A stretch of DNA of 64,000 bases from Spirosoma sordidisoli (GCF_004138325.1 NZ_SBLB01000001.1:806001-870000), one strand, 5' to 3'; shown: positions 43,990 to 53,677, numbered from the stretch's first letter. Numbers and translations: made by a program. Notes: generated from the letters alone by a model not told the origin.

Positions 43990-44390
43990 TAGTCCAAGAT
44001 CTGCTTCCGGACCCGGACCTGACGGGCGCGGGCTTCGTCGGTTTTCTGCCTGAAGCGCTCGACTTCGTCGCACCACCGACGAGGCTCTTCGCTATCTCGA
44101 CCAGTGCGATGGGCAGGCAGGAGTCCTTTCTAAGCTGGTGTTGCTGAAGCTGTACCTGCCCGATGCTGAACAAGCGTGGCGGTTTCTGACCCAGGGGAAC
44201 GATCGTTCGTGGAAGCGCTCATTGTCTATTTTGGTACTCAGCCTGTAGAGTTCGCCCGCCGATGTAATTCAGGCCTACGAACTGGGCGCCAATTCATACA
44301 TTATCAAGCCCGTTAACCTGGCATACCTATTTTTCCTCGCTGCGTCTGTACTGGTGGGAAACGGTTACGCTGCCCGTGGTAAGCCCCGCA
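43990..44390 (+). pseudogene. Decayed response-regulator gene
   Basis: Three reading frames each hold a piece of a CheY-like receiver. From about 44000 the frame gives LLPDPDL (the acidic pocket). From about 44073 another gives DEALRYLDQC, LVLLKLYLPD and ILVLSL ending at TAG 44246. From 44249 a third gives SSPADVIQAYELGANSYIIKP. A fourth shift gives LYWWETVTLP near 44352. At least three frame breaks are needed to restore the protein, and the phosphoacceptor Asp is replaced by Lys in LVLLKLYLPD. It is a clear remnant, with no functional product. Confidence 0.8.
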
Positions 44391-44405
44391 CCAAAGCCGT
44401 GAGAG

Positions 44406-45776
44406 CTACGGCAATTCGTAGTAATACCCGAAGATAATTCCCATTTCATCCTCACTGGTCAGGCCGAAACCAACGGCCTTGCTGGTGGTATTGTTGTAGG
44501 TAATTTCGGAAGTAAGCCCTTCGCCGGCCTTCAGGTCGATGGGTGTTTTGAAGGTAATAATGTCCGGATGCTCCCAGTCGGTCGAGGTATAGATAATCTC
44601 GCCGTCGCGGGTGCCGCCCTTGATCCGGATCACGAACTTTTCGCCCAGCTTGTGCATGTGCGACGTCAGCGTCAGAATACGACGCGGTTTGTTGAAGGTG
44701 AACGATCGGGTGGCGGTGGTGCGCTGATTGGGCGGCAGGTTCAGGCTGCTGTTGCCCAGATCGAGCGTCTGCACGACCTGTTTGACCTGGGCGGGGTCTA
44801 TGCTGTAGAGATTGAACTGCGCTTCGCCCTTCATAACGCCATCGGTCTTGTTGACGTAATGCGAGTTCAGATCGAGCGACGCGCCGGCGGGCAGCAGCAA
44901 GGCCATGCCTTCAGGAAACGTGTAATCGATATACTGCGCCTGCGATCCGGCCAGGTACACATGGTTCGACATGGTCAGGGCCGTCGCGAAGTTCAGCGAG
45001 TTGTCGGGGTTACGCAGGTCACGAACGTCGTTCAGGTTCGGCAGCAGGCTTTTGTTCCGAAAGTCGTAGGCTACAAAGTGATGGCTGCCGCTGCGCATCT
45101 TGATCTCGTAGCGGTTTACGTACATGGGGGCCGTGTTGCCCACCAGCTGACGGGTAAACAGCTCGCGTTCAAACTTCGGCTGGATATCGAAAGCCGCAAT
45201 CCGCATCTGTATCCCCCGCCCGCTGGCCGGTGCCGCCAGGGGTTCGTAGGTGGCTACGGTAGTCGTTTTATCATCCAGCAGAGCCGCATCGGCCACACTC
45301 CCCGTTTTTGGAGCGCCCGCTTCGATCCAGCGCCGAACAAACTCGACCTGACCATCGGGCAGCTGCGCACTCCCCAGCGGCATCAGGTTACCGTACTGAC
45401 GGCCGCTATGGTGACCAGCGCTGGCGTTGAGTTTATGGTAAAGCAGACTCTCCAGCGACGCAAACGCCTTTACCCGCTTCAGCCCGTCGGCTTTGGCTGA
45501 ACTGTTTTTGGGGTCAACGCCCACCAGGTTCTGATACGCCAGCCCCGCAGCCAGTACCAGGCCGTGCTGCGCAAACGAAGGGTCTTTCTCCGACGCGTGG
45601 CAACCCGCCGTAGCACAGGAGGGGGTCAGAATTTTCTGCTGCATCAGGTCGAACGACGATACCGCCGTGGGGTCGTCGGTCGCGTCGGTGGCGGCATTCT
45701 GGCACGAAGCCATGGCCAGCAGCAAACAGGCAACTCCAATTCCTGAGGGCAAGAGCGTAGACGTCAGACGGTTCAT
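44406..45776 (-). CDS. Lipoprotein with cytochrome-like and copper monooxygenase-like domains
   Basis: The 456-residue protein has a lipoprotein signal ending LLAMASC (Cys25). Residues about 40-155 resemble a c-type cytochrome domain, with CATAGCH (CX4CH) as heme site and a distal Met in NLMPLGS. Residues about 185-456 resemble the C-terminal domain of copper type II ascorbate-dependent monooxygenases, including HMHKLG with the HXH copper ligands. Homologues are common in environmental Bacteroidota and other phyla, with uncertain substrate. The CX4CH spacing differs from the standard CXXCH. It is envelope-anchored. Confidence 0.75.
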   Translation of the reverse strand: MNRLTSTLLPSGIGVACLLLAMASCQNAATDATDDPTAVSSFDLMQQKILTPSCATAGCHASEKDPSFAQHGLVLAAGLAYQNLVGVDPKNSSAKADGLKRVKAFASLESLLYHKLNASAGHHSGRQYGNLMPLGSAQLPDGQVEFVRRWIEAGAPKTGSVADAALLDDKTTTVATYEPLAAPASGRGIQMRIAAFDIQPKFERELFTRQLVGNTAPMYVNRYEIKMRSGSHHFVAYDFRNKSLLPNLNDVRDLRNPDNSLNFATALTMSNHVYLAGSQAQYIDYTFPEGMALLLPAGASLDLNSHYVNKTDGVMKGEAQFNLYSIDPAQVKQVVQTLDLGNSSLNLPPNQRTTATRSFTFNKPRRILTLTSHMHKLGEKFVIRIKGGTRDGEIIYTSTDWEHPDIITFKTPIDLKAGEGLTSEITYNNTTSKAVGFGLTSEDEMGIIFGYYYELP

Positions 45777-45882
45777 ACAGGTTTGGGAGGAAATGCGTTC
45801 GTTCTGATAACGAAAAAACAGCGGCTGTAATACCGCACAAGTTACCTGTTTTTTCGTTGCGATGGGCAGTTAATTCCCTGAC

Positions 45883-46662
45883 TCAGAAACGGAGAACAAA
45901 GTCCTGCCGGGGCTGTTCGGTACGCATAAATACGAGCCCTACCCAGTACAGATCAACCGTTACGCGCACCGCCGGGTGGTTCTTTATGTACGCCCAGGCC
46001 TGCTCCATCTCCTCCGACCAGTGAATGTCGTCGAATACAAACACCGTATCGTTATGGGCGTGAGGCAGGCAGGTTTCGAAATAACGGACTGTAGGCTCGT
46101 AGCGATGGTTGGCATCGAAAAATACCAGATCGAGCGCGTCGAGGGAGGCAAGCCGGGCCGGCAGGGTTTCGTCGAGGTTGCCCACCACAACGGTTGTATT
46201 GTCAATATTGAGCTGCTCGAAGTGCTGACGGGCCAGCGCAGCCGTTTGCGGACAACCTTCAAACGTCCACACCTGCCCCTGGTTGAGCCGGGCGGCTTCG
46301 GCCAGATACGCCGTTGTCAGGCCCAGCGAGGTGCCCAGATCGAGCACCGTTCGCGCCTGGAAGCGCCGAATCAGCCGGTAAAGCAACCGACCAAAGCGGG
46401 CGGGCTTCTGCGAATGCCGGGCAATATCGGCCACGCTGCGCTGCCGCGAGCCATTTACTTTCGAGCCTGCCCCGAAGTCGGTAATATCGATCCGGTTTTT
46501 GTTCCGACGTACTTCGTGTCGAAGCGAGCGGATTGGCGCAAAAGCCGGTTCACGCCGGTTGTCGGCCTGGATAACTTGGGTATACAGGGCAAATAAAAAG
46601 GGCGAATGCAGCGAGTGCTCGTCGCGGGCGCGGCCGAGGTAGCGGAAATAAGAACGAACCAA
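45883..46662 (-). CDS. Class I SAM-dependent methyltransferase
   Basis: The 259-residue protein has the SAM-binding motif VLDLGTSLGLTT at about 105-116, followed by TFEGCPQTAALA and LDLVFFDANH, as in the methyltransferase 24 family. No signal peptide or membrane helix is seen. The substrate is unknown. It is followed after 15 bp by apaG when read in the same direction, apaG being upstream, so the two are probably co-transcribed. Confidence 0.85.
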   Translation of the reverse strand: MVRSYFRYLGRARDEHSLHSPFLFALYTQVIQADNRREPAFAPIRSLRHEVRRNKNRIDITDFGAGSKVNGSRQRSVADIARHSQKPARFGRLLYRLIRRFQARTVLDLGTSLGLTTAYLAEAARLNQGQVWTFEGCPQTAALARQHFEQLNIDNTTVVVGNLDETLPARLASLDALDLVFFDANHRYEPTVRYFETCLPHAHNDTVFVFDDIHWSEEMEQAWAYIKNHPAVRVTVDLYWVGLVFMRTEQPRQDFVLRF

Positions 46663-46677
46663 CGGAGAAAGTAATGA

Positions 46678-47064
46678 CTAATTTAAGCGGAATGGCACGA
46701 CCATCGTAAACTCGGGAATATTTACCTGGAGCCGTTTTCCGTCAATAATGCGCTCGACCAGATAGGTGCCGGCCATCTTGCCCATACTCGACCGGAGGTT
46801 ACAACCCGACACGTATTCGTGTACCTCACCCGGCTCCAGAACGGGTTGCAGACCAACTACGCCCTCGCCTTCGACCTCCCGGACGGTGCCGTTCGAATCG
46901 TAGATGAGCCAGTGCCGGCGAAGCAGCTGGATGGTGTAGTCGCTCGCGTTTTCGATCGTGATTCGGTAGGTAAATACGTAGTGTGCCTGAAGCGGGCTGG
47001 AGTAGTCCGATTGATACTCAGTCTTCACGCTCACTTTTACGCCTTCAGTGACTGACGATACCAT
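46678..47064 (-). CDS. apaG: ApaG protein
   Basis: The 128-residue protein is a single ApaG domain: a beta sandwich with YRITIENASDYTIQLLRRHWLI and the Gly-rich GEGVVGLQPVLEPGE segment, given here by GEGVVGLQP. ApaG is linked to Co/Mg resistance in enterobacteria and may bind pyrophosphate, but its reaction is unsettled. The start MVSSVTEGV gives the usual length; an earlier TTG at 47085 is less likely. It is divergent from ung. Confidence 0.92.
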   Translation of the reverse strand: MVSSVTEGVKVSVKTEYQSDYSSPLQAHYVFTYRITIENASDYTIQLLRRHWLIYDSNGTVREVEGEGVVGLQPVLEPGEVHEYVSGCNLRSSMGKMAGTYLVERIIDGKRLQVNIPEFTMVVPFRLN

Positions 47065-47207
47065 AATTATCCTGTCGTTTGGCAACCTTACAACGAAAAT
47101 ACGGTTGATAAGTTATTTTACGCAAGAACCCATCTTAAAAATTTTCGGGGTATAGGTTCCAGCGGTTTTGGCCTATAATTCCCATTCACCCGTATCAGTT
47201 CCCGCAA

Positions 47208-47873
47208 ATGAAAGTTTCCATAGCCGAATCCTGGCAACCTTACCTGCAACCTGAATTCGACGCGCCCTATTTTCAGCAACTGGCCGAATTTCTTAGACAG
47301 GAATACAGCACCCAGCGCGTTTTCCCGCCGGGAAAACTGATTTTCAACGCATTCGACAAATGTTCGTTCGACGACGCCCGGGTCGTTATTCTGGGGCAGG
47401 ACCCTTACCACGGCGAAGGGCAGGCCAACGGACTGGCGTTTTCGGTAGCCGACGGTATACAGAAGCCCCCCTCCCTGGTCAATATCTTCAAAGAAATTCA
47501 GGATGACCTGGGCAAGCCTGTTCCCAAATCGGGGAACCTCGAACGCTGGGCCAGTCAGGGAGTTATGCTGCTCAACGCTACGCTGACCGTACGCGCCGGC
47601 CAGGCGGGGTCGCACCAGGGCAAAGGCTGGGAAACATTTACCGACTCGGTAATCAAACTGATTTCCGACCAGAAACAACACGTGGTCTTCATGCTCTGGG
47701 GAGCCTACGCCCAGAAGAAAGGGGCCGTGATCGATAGTAAGAAGCACCTGGTTCTGAAATCGAAACACCCCTCCCCCATGGCAGCCCAGTGGGGCGGCTG
47801 GTTCGGTAACAAACACTTTAGCCAGGCCAACGACTACCTCCAGAGCAAAGGCCTGCCTCCCATCGAGTGGTAA
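47208..47873 (+). CDS. ung: Uracil-DNA glycosylase
   Basis: Ung removes uracil from DNA as the first step of base excision repair. The water-activating loop GQDPYH is at 63-68 (Asp65 catalytic), and the second motif HPSPM lies near 188. The length of 221 residues is typical of family 1. It has its own promoter region upstream (47065-47207) and ends at a strong terminator. Confidence 0.97.
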   Translation: MKVSIAESWQPYLQPEFDAPYFQQLAEFLRQEYSTQRVFPPGKLIFNAFDKCSFDDARVVILGQDPYHGEGQANGLAFSVADGIQKPPSLVNIFKEIQDDLGKPVPKSGNLERWASQGVMLLNATLTVRAGQAGSHQGKGWETFTDSVIKLISDQKQHVVFMLWGAYAQKKGAVIDSKKHLVLKSKHPSPMAAQWGGWFGNKHFSQANDYLQSKGLPPIEW

Positions 47874-47978
47874 GACGTTTTTGTCATTCCTCCTGCCGCA
47901 CCGGCGGACCGGTCGGGATAACAAAACGCCCTTATCAGGAGCTGGACCAGGCCCTGCCACCAGTCTCATTAATCCGAA

Positions 47979-48056
47979 CAGCCGAAGGGGCAGGAACGGG
48001 AGAAGCGGATAGGTTTAGTATCCAGCTTTTCCATTCCTGCCCCTTCGGCTGTTTTT
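47979..48056. terminator. Bidirectional terminator between ung and lepB
   Basis: Arms CAGCCGAAGGGGCAGGAA (47979-47996) and its exact complement at 48034-48051 form an 18-bp stem with a 37-nt loop, followed by TTTTT (48052-48056). It separates convergent ung and lepB. Confidence 0.85.
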
Positions 48057-48067
48057 GGGCTGTTTGC

Positions 48068-49240
48068 TTAATCGATCGTTCTGAACAGGCGGTTCCAGCG
48101 GATTTTGTTGTACCACTTGTCCGGGTTCGGATCGAGCGACATCCAGACGAACACGGCTTTGCCGACAATATGATCGGCCGGCACGAAGCCCCAGAAGCGC
48201 GAATCCAGCGAGTTGTCGCGGTTGTCGCCCATCATGAAATAATAGTCCTGCTTAAACGTGTATGAGGTGATTGGTTTGCCGCCAATCTTGATACCGGTTG
48301 GACTAGACACTACGTTTTCGTTGCCTTCGTACAGTTCGATGACCGGGCCGTAGAGCGCTATGGTCTGCGCATTGATCGGAATCGTTACGCCCTGTTTTGG
48401 TACGGTAATCGGGCCAAAGTTGTCGTGGTTCCACTTGAACGTCGGGGTACCGTAGATACCCGGCGACATTTCGCCCGGCTTGTCGCTCATCGGCTCGATT
48501 CCTTTCACCCAGTCGAACCCCTTCAGCTGATTGATAACGGTTTCGGTCGTGTTGATGCTGTACCCCACCATGGTCGAACTCTTGGTCGAGTCGTTATACT
48601 GCTCCAGGGGCTTCCAGTTTTCGGTCGGCTGGCCCGGATCACGGTAGTCGTTCACGATGTCGTACTTACGAAAGAAGGCCGCGTCCAGCACCTCGGTTGT
48701 CTTCAGAAAGTATTTCTGCTCCGAGCGGGGCGGCTTGGGCAGCAGGGTGCCGTTGACATACACTTCCCGCTGCCGTACTTCGAGCACATCGCCCGGAATA
48801 CCGACGCAGCGCTTGATGTAATTCGTTTTCAGATCGACCGGGTAGTCGATGTTGTCGTTCAGGTATTTGGGAGGCACGTTGAACACGACGACATCACCAT
48901 TTTTAACGCTCGTGAAGCCGGGCAACCGGTACGAGGGCAGCTGAATGGCTGTGCTGTACGACGGGATGTTGGTTCCCCAGATTTTCTGGTGGGTCAGAGG
49001 GACCTGGAGGGGCGTTGTGGTAGTACGGGTACCGTAATGGAGCTTGCTCACGAACAAAAAGTCACCCACCATCAGGCTGTTTTCCATCGATGGCGTCGGA
49101 ATGGTGAAGGCTTCCATAAACAGCCACCGGATGAGGGTAGCTGCCACAACGGCGAACAGAATCGAATCGAACCATTCGCGGAGAGGTGATTTTTTGGCTT
49201 TAGCCGGTTTACGGTCGGCGCGGGTTTTAACTTCAGACAC
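48068..49240 (-). CDS. lepB: Signal peptidase I
   Basis: This membrane-bound serine protease removes signal peptides of exported proteins. One membrane helix (about 24-45) precedes the catalytic Ser51 in PTPSMENSL; the general base Lys143 is in [25 protein letters not shown] closes the active site. At 390 residues it is longer than the E. coli enzyme, mainly through inserts between the Ser and Lys boxes and near residues 165-310, which is common in Bacteroidota. It is the last gene of the parA-parB-DUF5683-dapB-lepB cluster. Confidence 0.95.
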   Translation of the reverse strand: MSEVKTRADRKPAKAKKSPLREWFDSILFAVVAATLIRWLFMEAFTIPTPSMENSLMVGDFLFVSKLHYGTRTTTTPLQVPLTHQKIWGTNIPSYSTAIQLPSYRLPGFTSVKNGDVVVFNVPPKYLNDNIDYPVDLKTNYIKRCVGIPGDVLEVRQREVYVNGTLLPKPPRSEQKYFLKTTEVLDAAFFRKYDIVNDYRDPGQPTENWKPLEQYNDSTKSSTMVGYSINTTETVINQLKGFDWVKGIEPMSDKPGEMSPGIYGTPTFKWNHDNFGPITVPKQGVTIPINAQTIALYGPVIELYEGNENVVSSPTGIKIGGKPITSYTFKQDYYFMMGDNRDNSLDSRFWGFVPADHIVGKAVFVWMSLDPNPDKWYNKIRWNRLFRTID

Positions 49241-49249
49241 GTCCTATAA

Positions 49250-49300
49250 CAATTAATGATGAATGATTACCGATGAATGATGGTCGATGAAAGGCAGCGC
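49250..49300. repeat. Short GATGAATGAT repeats between lepB and dapB
   Basis: TGATGAATGATTACCGATGA and GATGAATGATGGTCGATGA lie in tandem in the 67-bp gap. A related cluster is found at 54222-54262. Such ATGAATGAT-rich strings are probably slippage-prone simple repeats. Confidence 0.55.
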
Positions 49301-49307
49301 GGGCTCA

Positions 49308-50054
49308 TCATTGATCATTCGTACCTAACAGGTCGTCCATCCCGAAAATGCCCTCGCGGCCAATGATCCATTCGGCCGCGACAACAGCTCCCAGCGCAAA
49401 CCCCTGTCGGCTGTGGGCAATATGGGTAATTTCAATCCGGTCAACGTCAGAATCGTAGCGAACCGTATGCGTTCCGGGTACGGATCCTTCACGAAGCGAC
49501 TCAATTTCAACCGCTTCGGTCGAATTGATCTGCGAATTGGTACTATCGGTCTCTTTACTGGCCCAACGGCGTTTGGTCGGCAAGTGTTCCATAACCCCCT
49601 CAGCCAGCGTAATTGCCGTGCCACTGGGCGCATCTTTCTTTTCGGTATGGTGAATTTCGGTCATCGACACCTGATACGATGGGTAATTACGCATGAACTG
49701 CGCCAGCGTTTTGTTTAGCCTAAAAAACAGGTTGACGCCAATGCTGTAGTTCGACGCGTAAAAGAAAGCCCCGTTTTTCCGGCGGCAAACGGCCTCGATG
49801 GTCTGCCGCTGGCTCAGCCAGCCCGTTGTGCCACAAACGACTGGCCAGCCCCGTTCCAGACAATAGGTAATATTTTCGGCAGCCGATTCGGGCGAGCTGA
49901 ACTCAATAACCACATCAACAGCCTCGTTGGGCAGGGTATCGAAATCGGCGCGGTTGTCGGCGTCTATGCGACCGGCAATCTGGTGGCCCCGTTCGAGCGC
50001 CAGCTGCTCGATGGTTTTCCCCATTTTACCGTAGCCAAGCAAAAGAATGTTCAT
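49308..50054 (-). CDS. dapB: 4-hydroxy-tetrahydrodipicolinate reductase
   Basis: DapB makes tetrahydrodipicolinate in lysine and diaminopimelate synthesis. The NAD(P)-binding motif GYGKMG is at residues 7-12, and the catalytic segment EIHHTEKKDAPSGTA carries the His pair and the Lys. The length of 248 residues is normal. It follows the DUF5683 gene by 32 bp within the par cluster. Confidence 0.95.
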   Translation of the reverse strand: MNILLLGYGKMGKTIEQLALERGHQIAGRIDADNRADFDTLPNEAVDVVIEFSSPESAAENITYCLERGWPVVCGTTGWLSQRQTIEAVCRRKNGAFFYASNYSIGVNLFFRLNKTLAQFMRNYPSYQVSMTEIHHTEKKDAPSGTAITLAEGVMEHLPTKRRWASKETDSTNSQINSTEAVEIESLREGSVPGTHTVRYDSDVDRIEITHIAHSRQGFALGAVVAAEWIIGREGIFGMDDLLGTNDQ

Positions 50055-50086
50055 GTTTTTTTCGGTGTTGTCAGCGACGGGTTCCG

Positions 50087-50914
50087 TTACTTGAATGTAA
50101 GGGCCAGGCGTATCCCCGGCACGGGCCCGGTGCCCGGCAAAGGTAGTACGGTTGGCTCAACACGCATGGAAATATCGTCGGATAGATCGAAGGTTTTCAG
50201 GTGGGCCGCTACGTTGGCCTCTACGGCGCTTACGGCGTAGAGCACAATAGACAAGAGTATATTCAGGTCCCGGTAGCGCCGGTAGAAGTCGTACGCATTT
50301 TTGGCACCCGCCGTCGACCGGAAAATATTATCGCCAATCTGCACCTCCTCCACTTTCTCAATCACGGCCGGTACGGGAATCGGCTGGCTGATCAGCTGGG
50401 GTATGTTGGTGAGTTCGACCTGCGTTGGGCCAACTATCTGGCGCCCGTACAGAAGGAGTCGGTAGCCATCTTCGGCTTCGTTAGCCAGCCGCCGGTAGCG
50501 CAGGAAGTAGTAGCCAATAGCGGCATATCCGCCGTAGATGAACGGTATTTTGTAGTACTGCCGGTTATAGGCCTGCCCCAGGCCGGGCAGAATCAGCGAC
50601 CGGATGGTAGCCTGTCGGGGAATAATTTTTCGGATTTCGGCCTGCTGACGGGCCCCTACCCGAATGGTATCCGCCAGCGACTGCACCAGCGAGTCGCCCT
50701 CCGGGGTCAGTTCCGACGAACCCACCCGAATCGGGCGACCTCCGTTGTTGGGCAACGTAGCCGGAATGGTGTCGGCGGCCGACCGGATCTGCCGCGTCGA
50801 GTCAACGGCTGCCGGTGTCCTGGCGGGCACAATAGCGGGTTGTTGTGCAAACAGGCGTTGAACGGGTACGTTGAACAGCAGAACGGCTACAAATAGGACA
50901 ATAAGCTGTTTCAT
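50087..50914 (-). CDS. DUF5683 membrane protein
   Basis: The 275-residue protein has a signal peptide (LFVAVLLFNVPVQRLFAQ) and the DUF5683 hallmark SLILPGLGQAYNRQYYKIPF at about 107-126, with two short hydrophobic segments after it. The family is of unknown function and is often found between parB and dapB in Bacteroidota, as here. The N-terminal 100 residues are polar and Pro-rich. Confidence 0.88.
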   Translation of the reverse strand: MKQLIVLFVAVLLFNVPVQRLFAQQPAIVPARTPAAVDSTRQIRSAADTIPATLPNNGGRPIRVGSSELTPEGDSLVQSLADTIRVGARQQAEIRKIIPRQATIRSLILPGLGQAYNRQYYKIPFIYGGYAAIGYYFLRYRRLANEAEDGYRLLLYGRQIVGPTQVELTNIPQLISQPIPVPAVIEKVEEVQIGDNIFRSTAGAKNAYDFYRRYRDLNILLSIVLYAVSAVEANVAAHLKTFDLSDDISMRVEPTVLPLPGTGPVPGIRLALTFK

Positions 50915-50981
50915 GCTTACACAACGCTCAAAGTCGGTTGGTTGACCGGGCGCTGTATCCGTTTACGATAATTTAACACCA

Positions 50982-51902
50982 CTAGGTTTGGGAATTGAGA
51001 ACCTCCAGAATCTTGGTCAGCTCTTCCTGCGACGTGAACGGGATCTTGATCTCACCCTTATGCTTCTCATCGGCTTTGATCGATACCTTGGTCCCGAACA
51101 GCGACGAGAGCTTGAACTGCAGACTCCGCATTTCCTGTTTGGGCAGCGTCACGCGCCGGGTGGCGGTTAGCAGATCGTCATCGTCTGACAGGTTCCGTAC
51201 GGCTTCTTCAACTTTTCGCACCGACCACTCCTCATCGACAGCCCGGTTGAAGAGCCGGATCTGCGAATCGGGGTTTTCGATATTGATGATAGCGCGGGCG
51301 TGCCCCATCGATATTTTGTTGTCGCGCAGAGCTGCCTGAATAACGGGGGGCAGCTTCAGCAGCCGGATGTAGTTGTTGACCGTGGTGCGGTTCTTACCCA
51401 CCCGTTCGCCCAGTTCTTCCTGCTTCAGGCTACATTCCGTAATAAGCCGCTGATAGCTCAGGGCAATTTCTATGGAATTGAGGTTCTCGCGCTGGATGTT
51501 CTCGATCAGCGCCATTTCCAGCATTTGCTGGTCGTTGGCCGTCCGGACATAGGCGGGAATGGTTGTCAGTCCAATCAGCTTGGAGGCCTGAAGGCGCCGT
51601 TCGCCGGAGATCAGCTGGTAGCGGTCTTTGCCTAACTGACGAACCGTAATGGGCTGGATAATACCCTGTACCCGGATCGACTCCGCCAGTTCCTGAAGCG
51701 CTTCTTCGTCGAACCGGGTTCGGGGCTGAAACGGGTTTGTCTCGATCAGCGAGAGGCTGATCTCGGTCATGGTACTGATCGACTCAAACGGCGAGGTTTT
51801 GGTCTGGCGGTTTACCGCGTCACTGTCATGCAGCAGCGCACCTAATCCACGGCCCAGTCCAATCATCTTCTTATTCGGTGCTTTGGTGTTCGCGTTCTCC
51901 AT
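50982..51902 (-). CDS. parB: Chromosome-partitioning protein ParB
   Basis: The 306-residue protein has the ParB N-terminal CTPase domain (about 45-135, with LSLIETNPFQPR and GERRLQA), a helix-turn-helix (about 140-190, GERVGKNRTTVNNYIRLL) and a C-terminal dimer domain. It binds parS sites and spreads as a clamp to load condensin and guide origin segregation. It follows parA by 61 bp. Confidence 0.95.
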   Translation of the reverse strand: MENANTKAPNKKMIGLGRGLGALLHDSDAVNRQTKTSPFESISTMTEISLSLIETNPFQPRTRFDEEALQELAESIRVQGIIQPITVRQLGKDRYQLISGERRLQASKLIGLTTIPAYVRTANDQQMLEMALIENIQRENLNSIEIALSYQRLITECSLKQEELGERVGKNRTTVNNYIRLLKLPPVIQAALRDNKISMGHARAIINIENPDSQIRLFNRAVDEEWSVRKVEEAVRNLSDDDDLLTATRRVTLPKQEMRSLQFKLSSLFGTKVSIKADEKHKGEIKIPFTSQEELTKILEVLNSQT

Positions 51903-51963
51903 ACCTTGGATACGAGCCGAAGCCCGTTATGTTGGTAGAAATCACGGGGGTTGGCCCGTAGTA

Positions 51964-52746
51964 CTAGGCTTCCTGCGGCATCATGCCGTTCTTGATCAGA
52001 ATTTCGCGGGCCAGGTTCAGGTAACTGACGGCTCCTTTACTGTCGGCATCCTGAGCCAGGGCGGGTACGCCAAAACTGGGCGATTCGCTCAACCGGATGT
52101 TGCGGGGAATAATGGTGCTGAATACCATTTGCTGGAAATGGGTCGTCACTTCCCCTACTACCTGGTTCGAAAGCCGAACGCGCAGGTCGTACATCGTTAG
52201 CAGAATACCTTCAATGGATAGCCGGGTGTTGAGCCGTGACTGAATAATCTTGATGGTATTGAGCAGTTTACCCAGTCCTTCGAGCGCGAAGTACTCGCAC
52301 TGGACCGGGATAATCACCGAGTCAGCCGCGGTCAGACTGTTGATTGTGATCAGACCGAGCGATGGAGAACAGTCGATAATAACAAAGTCGTACTCATCGC
52401 GGATGCTGTCGAGCGCGTTCTTCATCTTGTCTTCGCGGTTCTGAAGATTGATCATCTCAATCTCGGCTCCGACCAGATCAATATGTGACGGCAGCAGATC
52501 CAGATTTGGAAACTCCGTTTGTATGATCGCATCGTGAGGACGTACGCCCTCCACCATGCATTCATAGATGCTGTTCTCGATTTCTTTCGGATTGTAGCCC
52601 AGTCCCGAGGTCGAATTGGCCTGCGGATCTGCGTCAACAATGAGCGTCTGGAATTCGAGGGCGGCCAGGCTGGCGGCCAGATTTATTGTCGTTGTAGTTT
52701 TACCGACGCCCCCTTTTTGGTTGGCGATAGCAATGACTTTACCCAT
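51964..52746 (-). CDS. parA: Chromosome-partitioning ATPase ParA (Soj)
   Basis: The 260-residue MinD/ParA ATPase has the deviant Walker A KGGVGKTT at 10-17, the switch I segment DADPQANST and switch [11 protein letters not shown]. It forms gradients on the nucleoid that drive ParB-bound origins apart. It is the first gene of the cluster. Just upstream lies an interrupted parS-like palindrome. Confidence 0.96.
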   Translation of the reverse strand: MGKVIAIANQKGGVGKTTTTINLAASLAALEFQTLIVDADPQANSTSGLGYNPKEIENSIYECMVEGVRPHDAIIQTEFPNLDLLPSHIDLVGAEIEMINLQNREDKMKNALDSIRDEYDFVIIDCSPSLGLITINSLTAADSVIIPVQCEYFALEGLGKLLNTIKIIQSRLNTRLSIEGILLTMYDLRVRLSNQVVGEVTTHFQQMVFSTIIPRNIRLSESPSFGVPALAQDADSKGAVSYLNLAREILIKNGMMPQEA

Positions 52747-52806
52747 GGGTCTGTGCGTTGCAGTCCCAAATATGCCGGATAGTTTTCACGAATCCAAGCT
52801 ATGTTC

Positions 52807-52837
52807 CACGACTGTTTCACAAAAAGTCGTGAAACAG
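52807..52837. promoter_or_regulatory. Split parS-like inverted repeat
   Basis: CTGTTTCAC (52812-52820) and GTGAAACAG (52829-52837) are the two halves of a parS palindrome (TGTTTCAC and GTGAAACA), separated by 8 bp. An overlapping inverted repeat, CACGACT (52807-52813) and AGTCGTG (52825-52831), shares the same DNA. It lies between the SDR stop codon and the parA start, so it may instead be a terminator of the SDR gene. Confidence 0.5.
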
Positions 52838-52839
52838 CC

Positions 52840-53643
52840 TCAGCGGGTCAACAGGCCCGCATCCAGCACGAACTGCGAACCAGTGATGTAACGGGCTCCG
52901 TCAGAAACCAGATAGAGCACCATAGCCGACACGTCTTCGGGCTCTACCCAGGGTACGGGTAACAGATTTCCCGCCGACCGTTCGGCTATTTCCTGCGTGG
53001 TGGTTCCCTCCAGCGCGGCCAGACCATCGTTCATGGGGGTGTTCACGCCGGTGGGGTGAATGGAGTTGACCCGGATGTTATAAGGCGCCAGTTCAATGGC
53101 CCAGGATTTGGTCAGCCCCACGAGTCCCCATTTGGACGCGGCATAATGGCTCAGCCGATTCATGCCCCGCAGACCGGCAATGCTGGAGTTGTTGATGATA
53201 ACGCCCGACTGCTGCTCCATCATAACGGGTATGACCCGGCGGGCTACCAGCCAGGCCCCTTTGAGGTTAATATCGAGCATATCGTCCCAGGCGGCTTCGG
53301 TCAGCTCGTGGGCCAGCCCATACGCACAGATACCCGCGTTGTTGAACAGGATATCGATTTGGCCAAAGTGGGTCATGGTCTGCTCCACGGCCGCCACGAT
53401 GTCGTCGTCGCGCCGGACGTCGCCCCGCCAGATCAGGCAACGCGTACCGATAGCGTTGATTTCGCGCTGCAGCGAGTCGAGTTCGTTCTCAGACCCGAAC
53501 GTATAGGCCGGATAGGTGAGATTGCGGGCTACATCGAACGCAACGATGTCAGCCCCTGCCTGCGCCAGTGCCAGCGCGACGGCCCGCCCCTGCCCGTGGG
53601 CTGCGCCCGTGATAAAAGCCGTTTTGCCGGTTAGACTGGCCAT
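52840..53643 (-). CDS. Short-chain dehydrogenase/reductase
   Basis: The 267-residue protein has the NAD(P) motif TGAAHGQGR (12-20), NNAG at 101-104 and the catalytic Ser153, Tyr167 and Lys171 (YAASK). The TGAAHGQGRAVALALAQAGADIVAFD opening, given here by GAAHGQGRA, recalls the mycofactocin-coupled SDR branch, which here has no mycofactocin genes around it. The substrate is unknown. It is 34 bp downstream of the AhpD-like gene. Confidence 0.88.
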   Translation of the reverse strand: MASLTGKTAFITGAAHGQGRAVALALAQAGADIVAFDVARNLTYPAYTFGSENELDSLQREINAIGTRCLIWRGDVRRDDDIVAAVEQTMTHFGQIDILFNNAGICAYGLAHELTEAAWDDMLDINLKGAWLVARRVIPVMMEQQSGVIINNSSIAGLRGMNRLSHYAASKWGLVGLTKSWAIELAPYNIRVNSIHPTGVNTPMNDGLAALEGTTTQEIAERSAGNLLPVPWVEPEDVSAMVLYLVSDGARYITGSQFVLDAGLLTR

Positions 53644-53677
53644 ACTGAAGGTTATTTTGACGGCTTATGCAGCCTTG

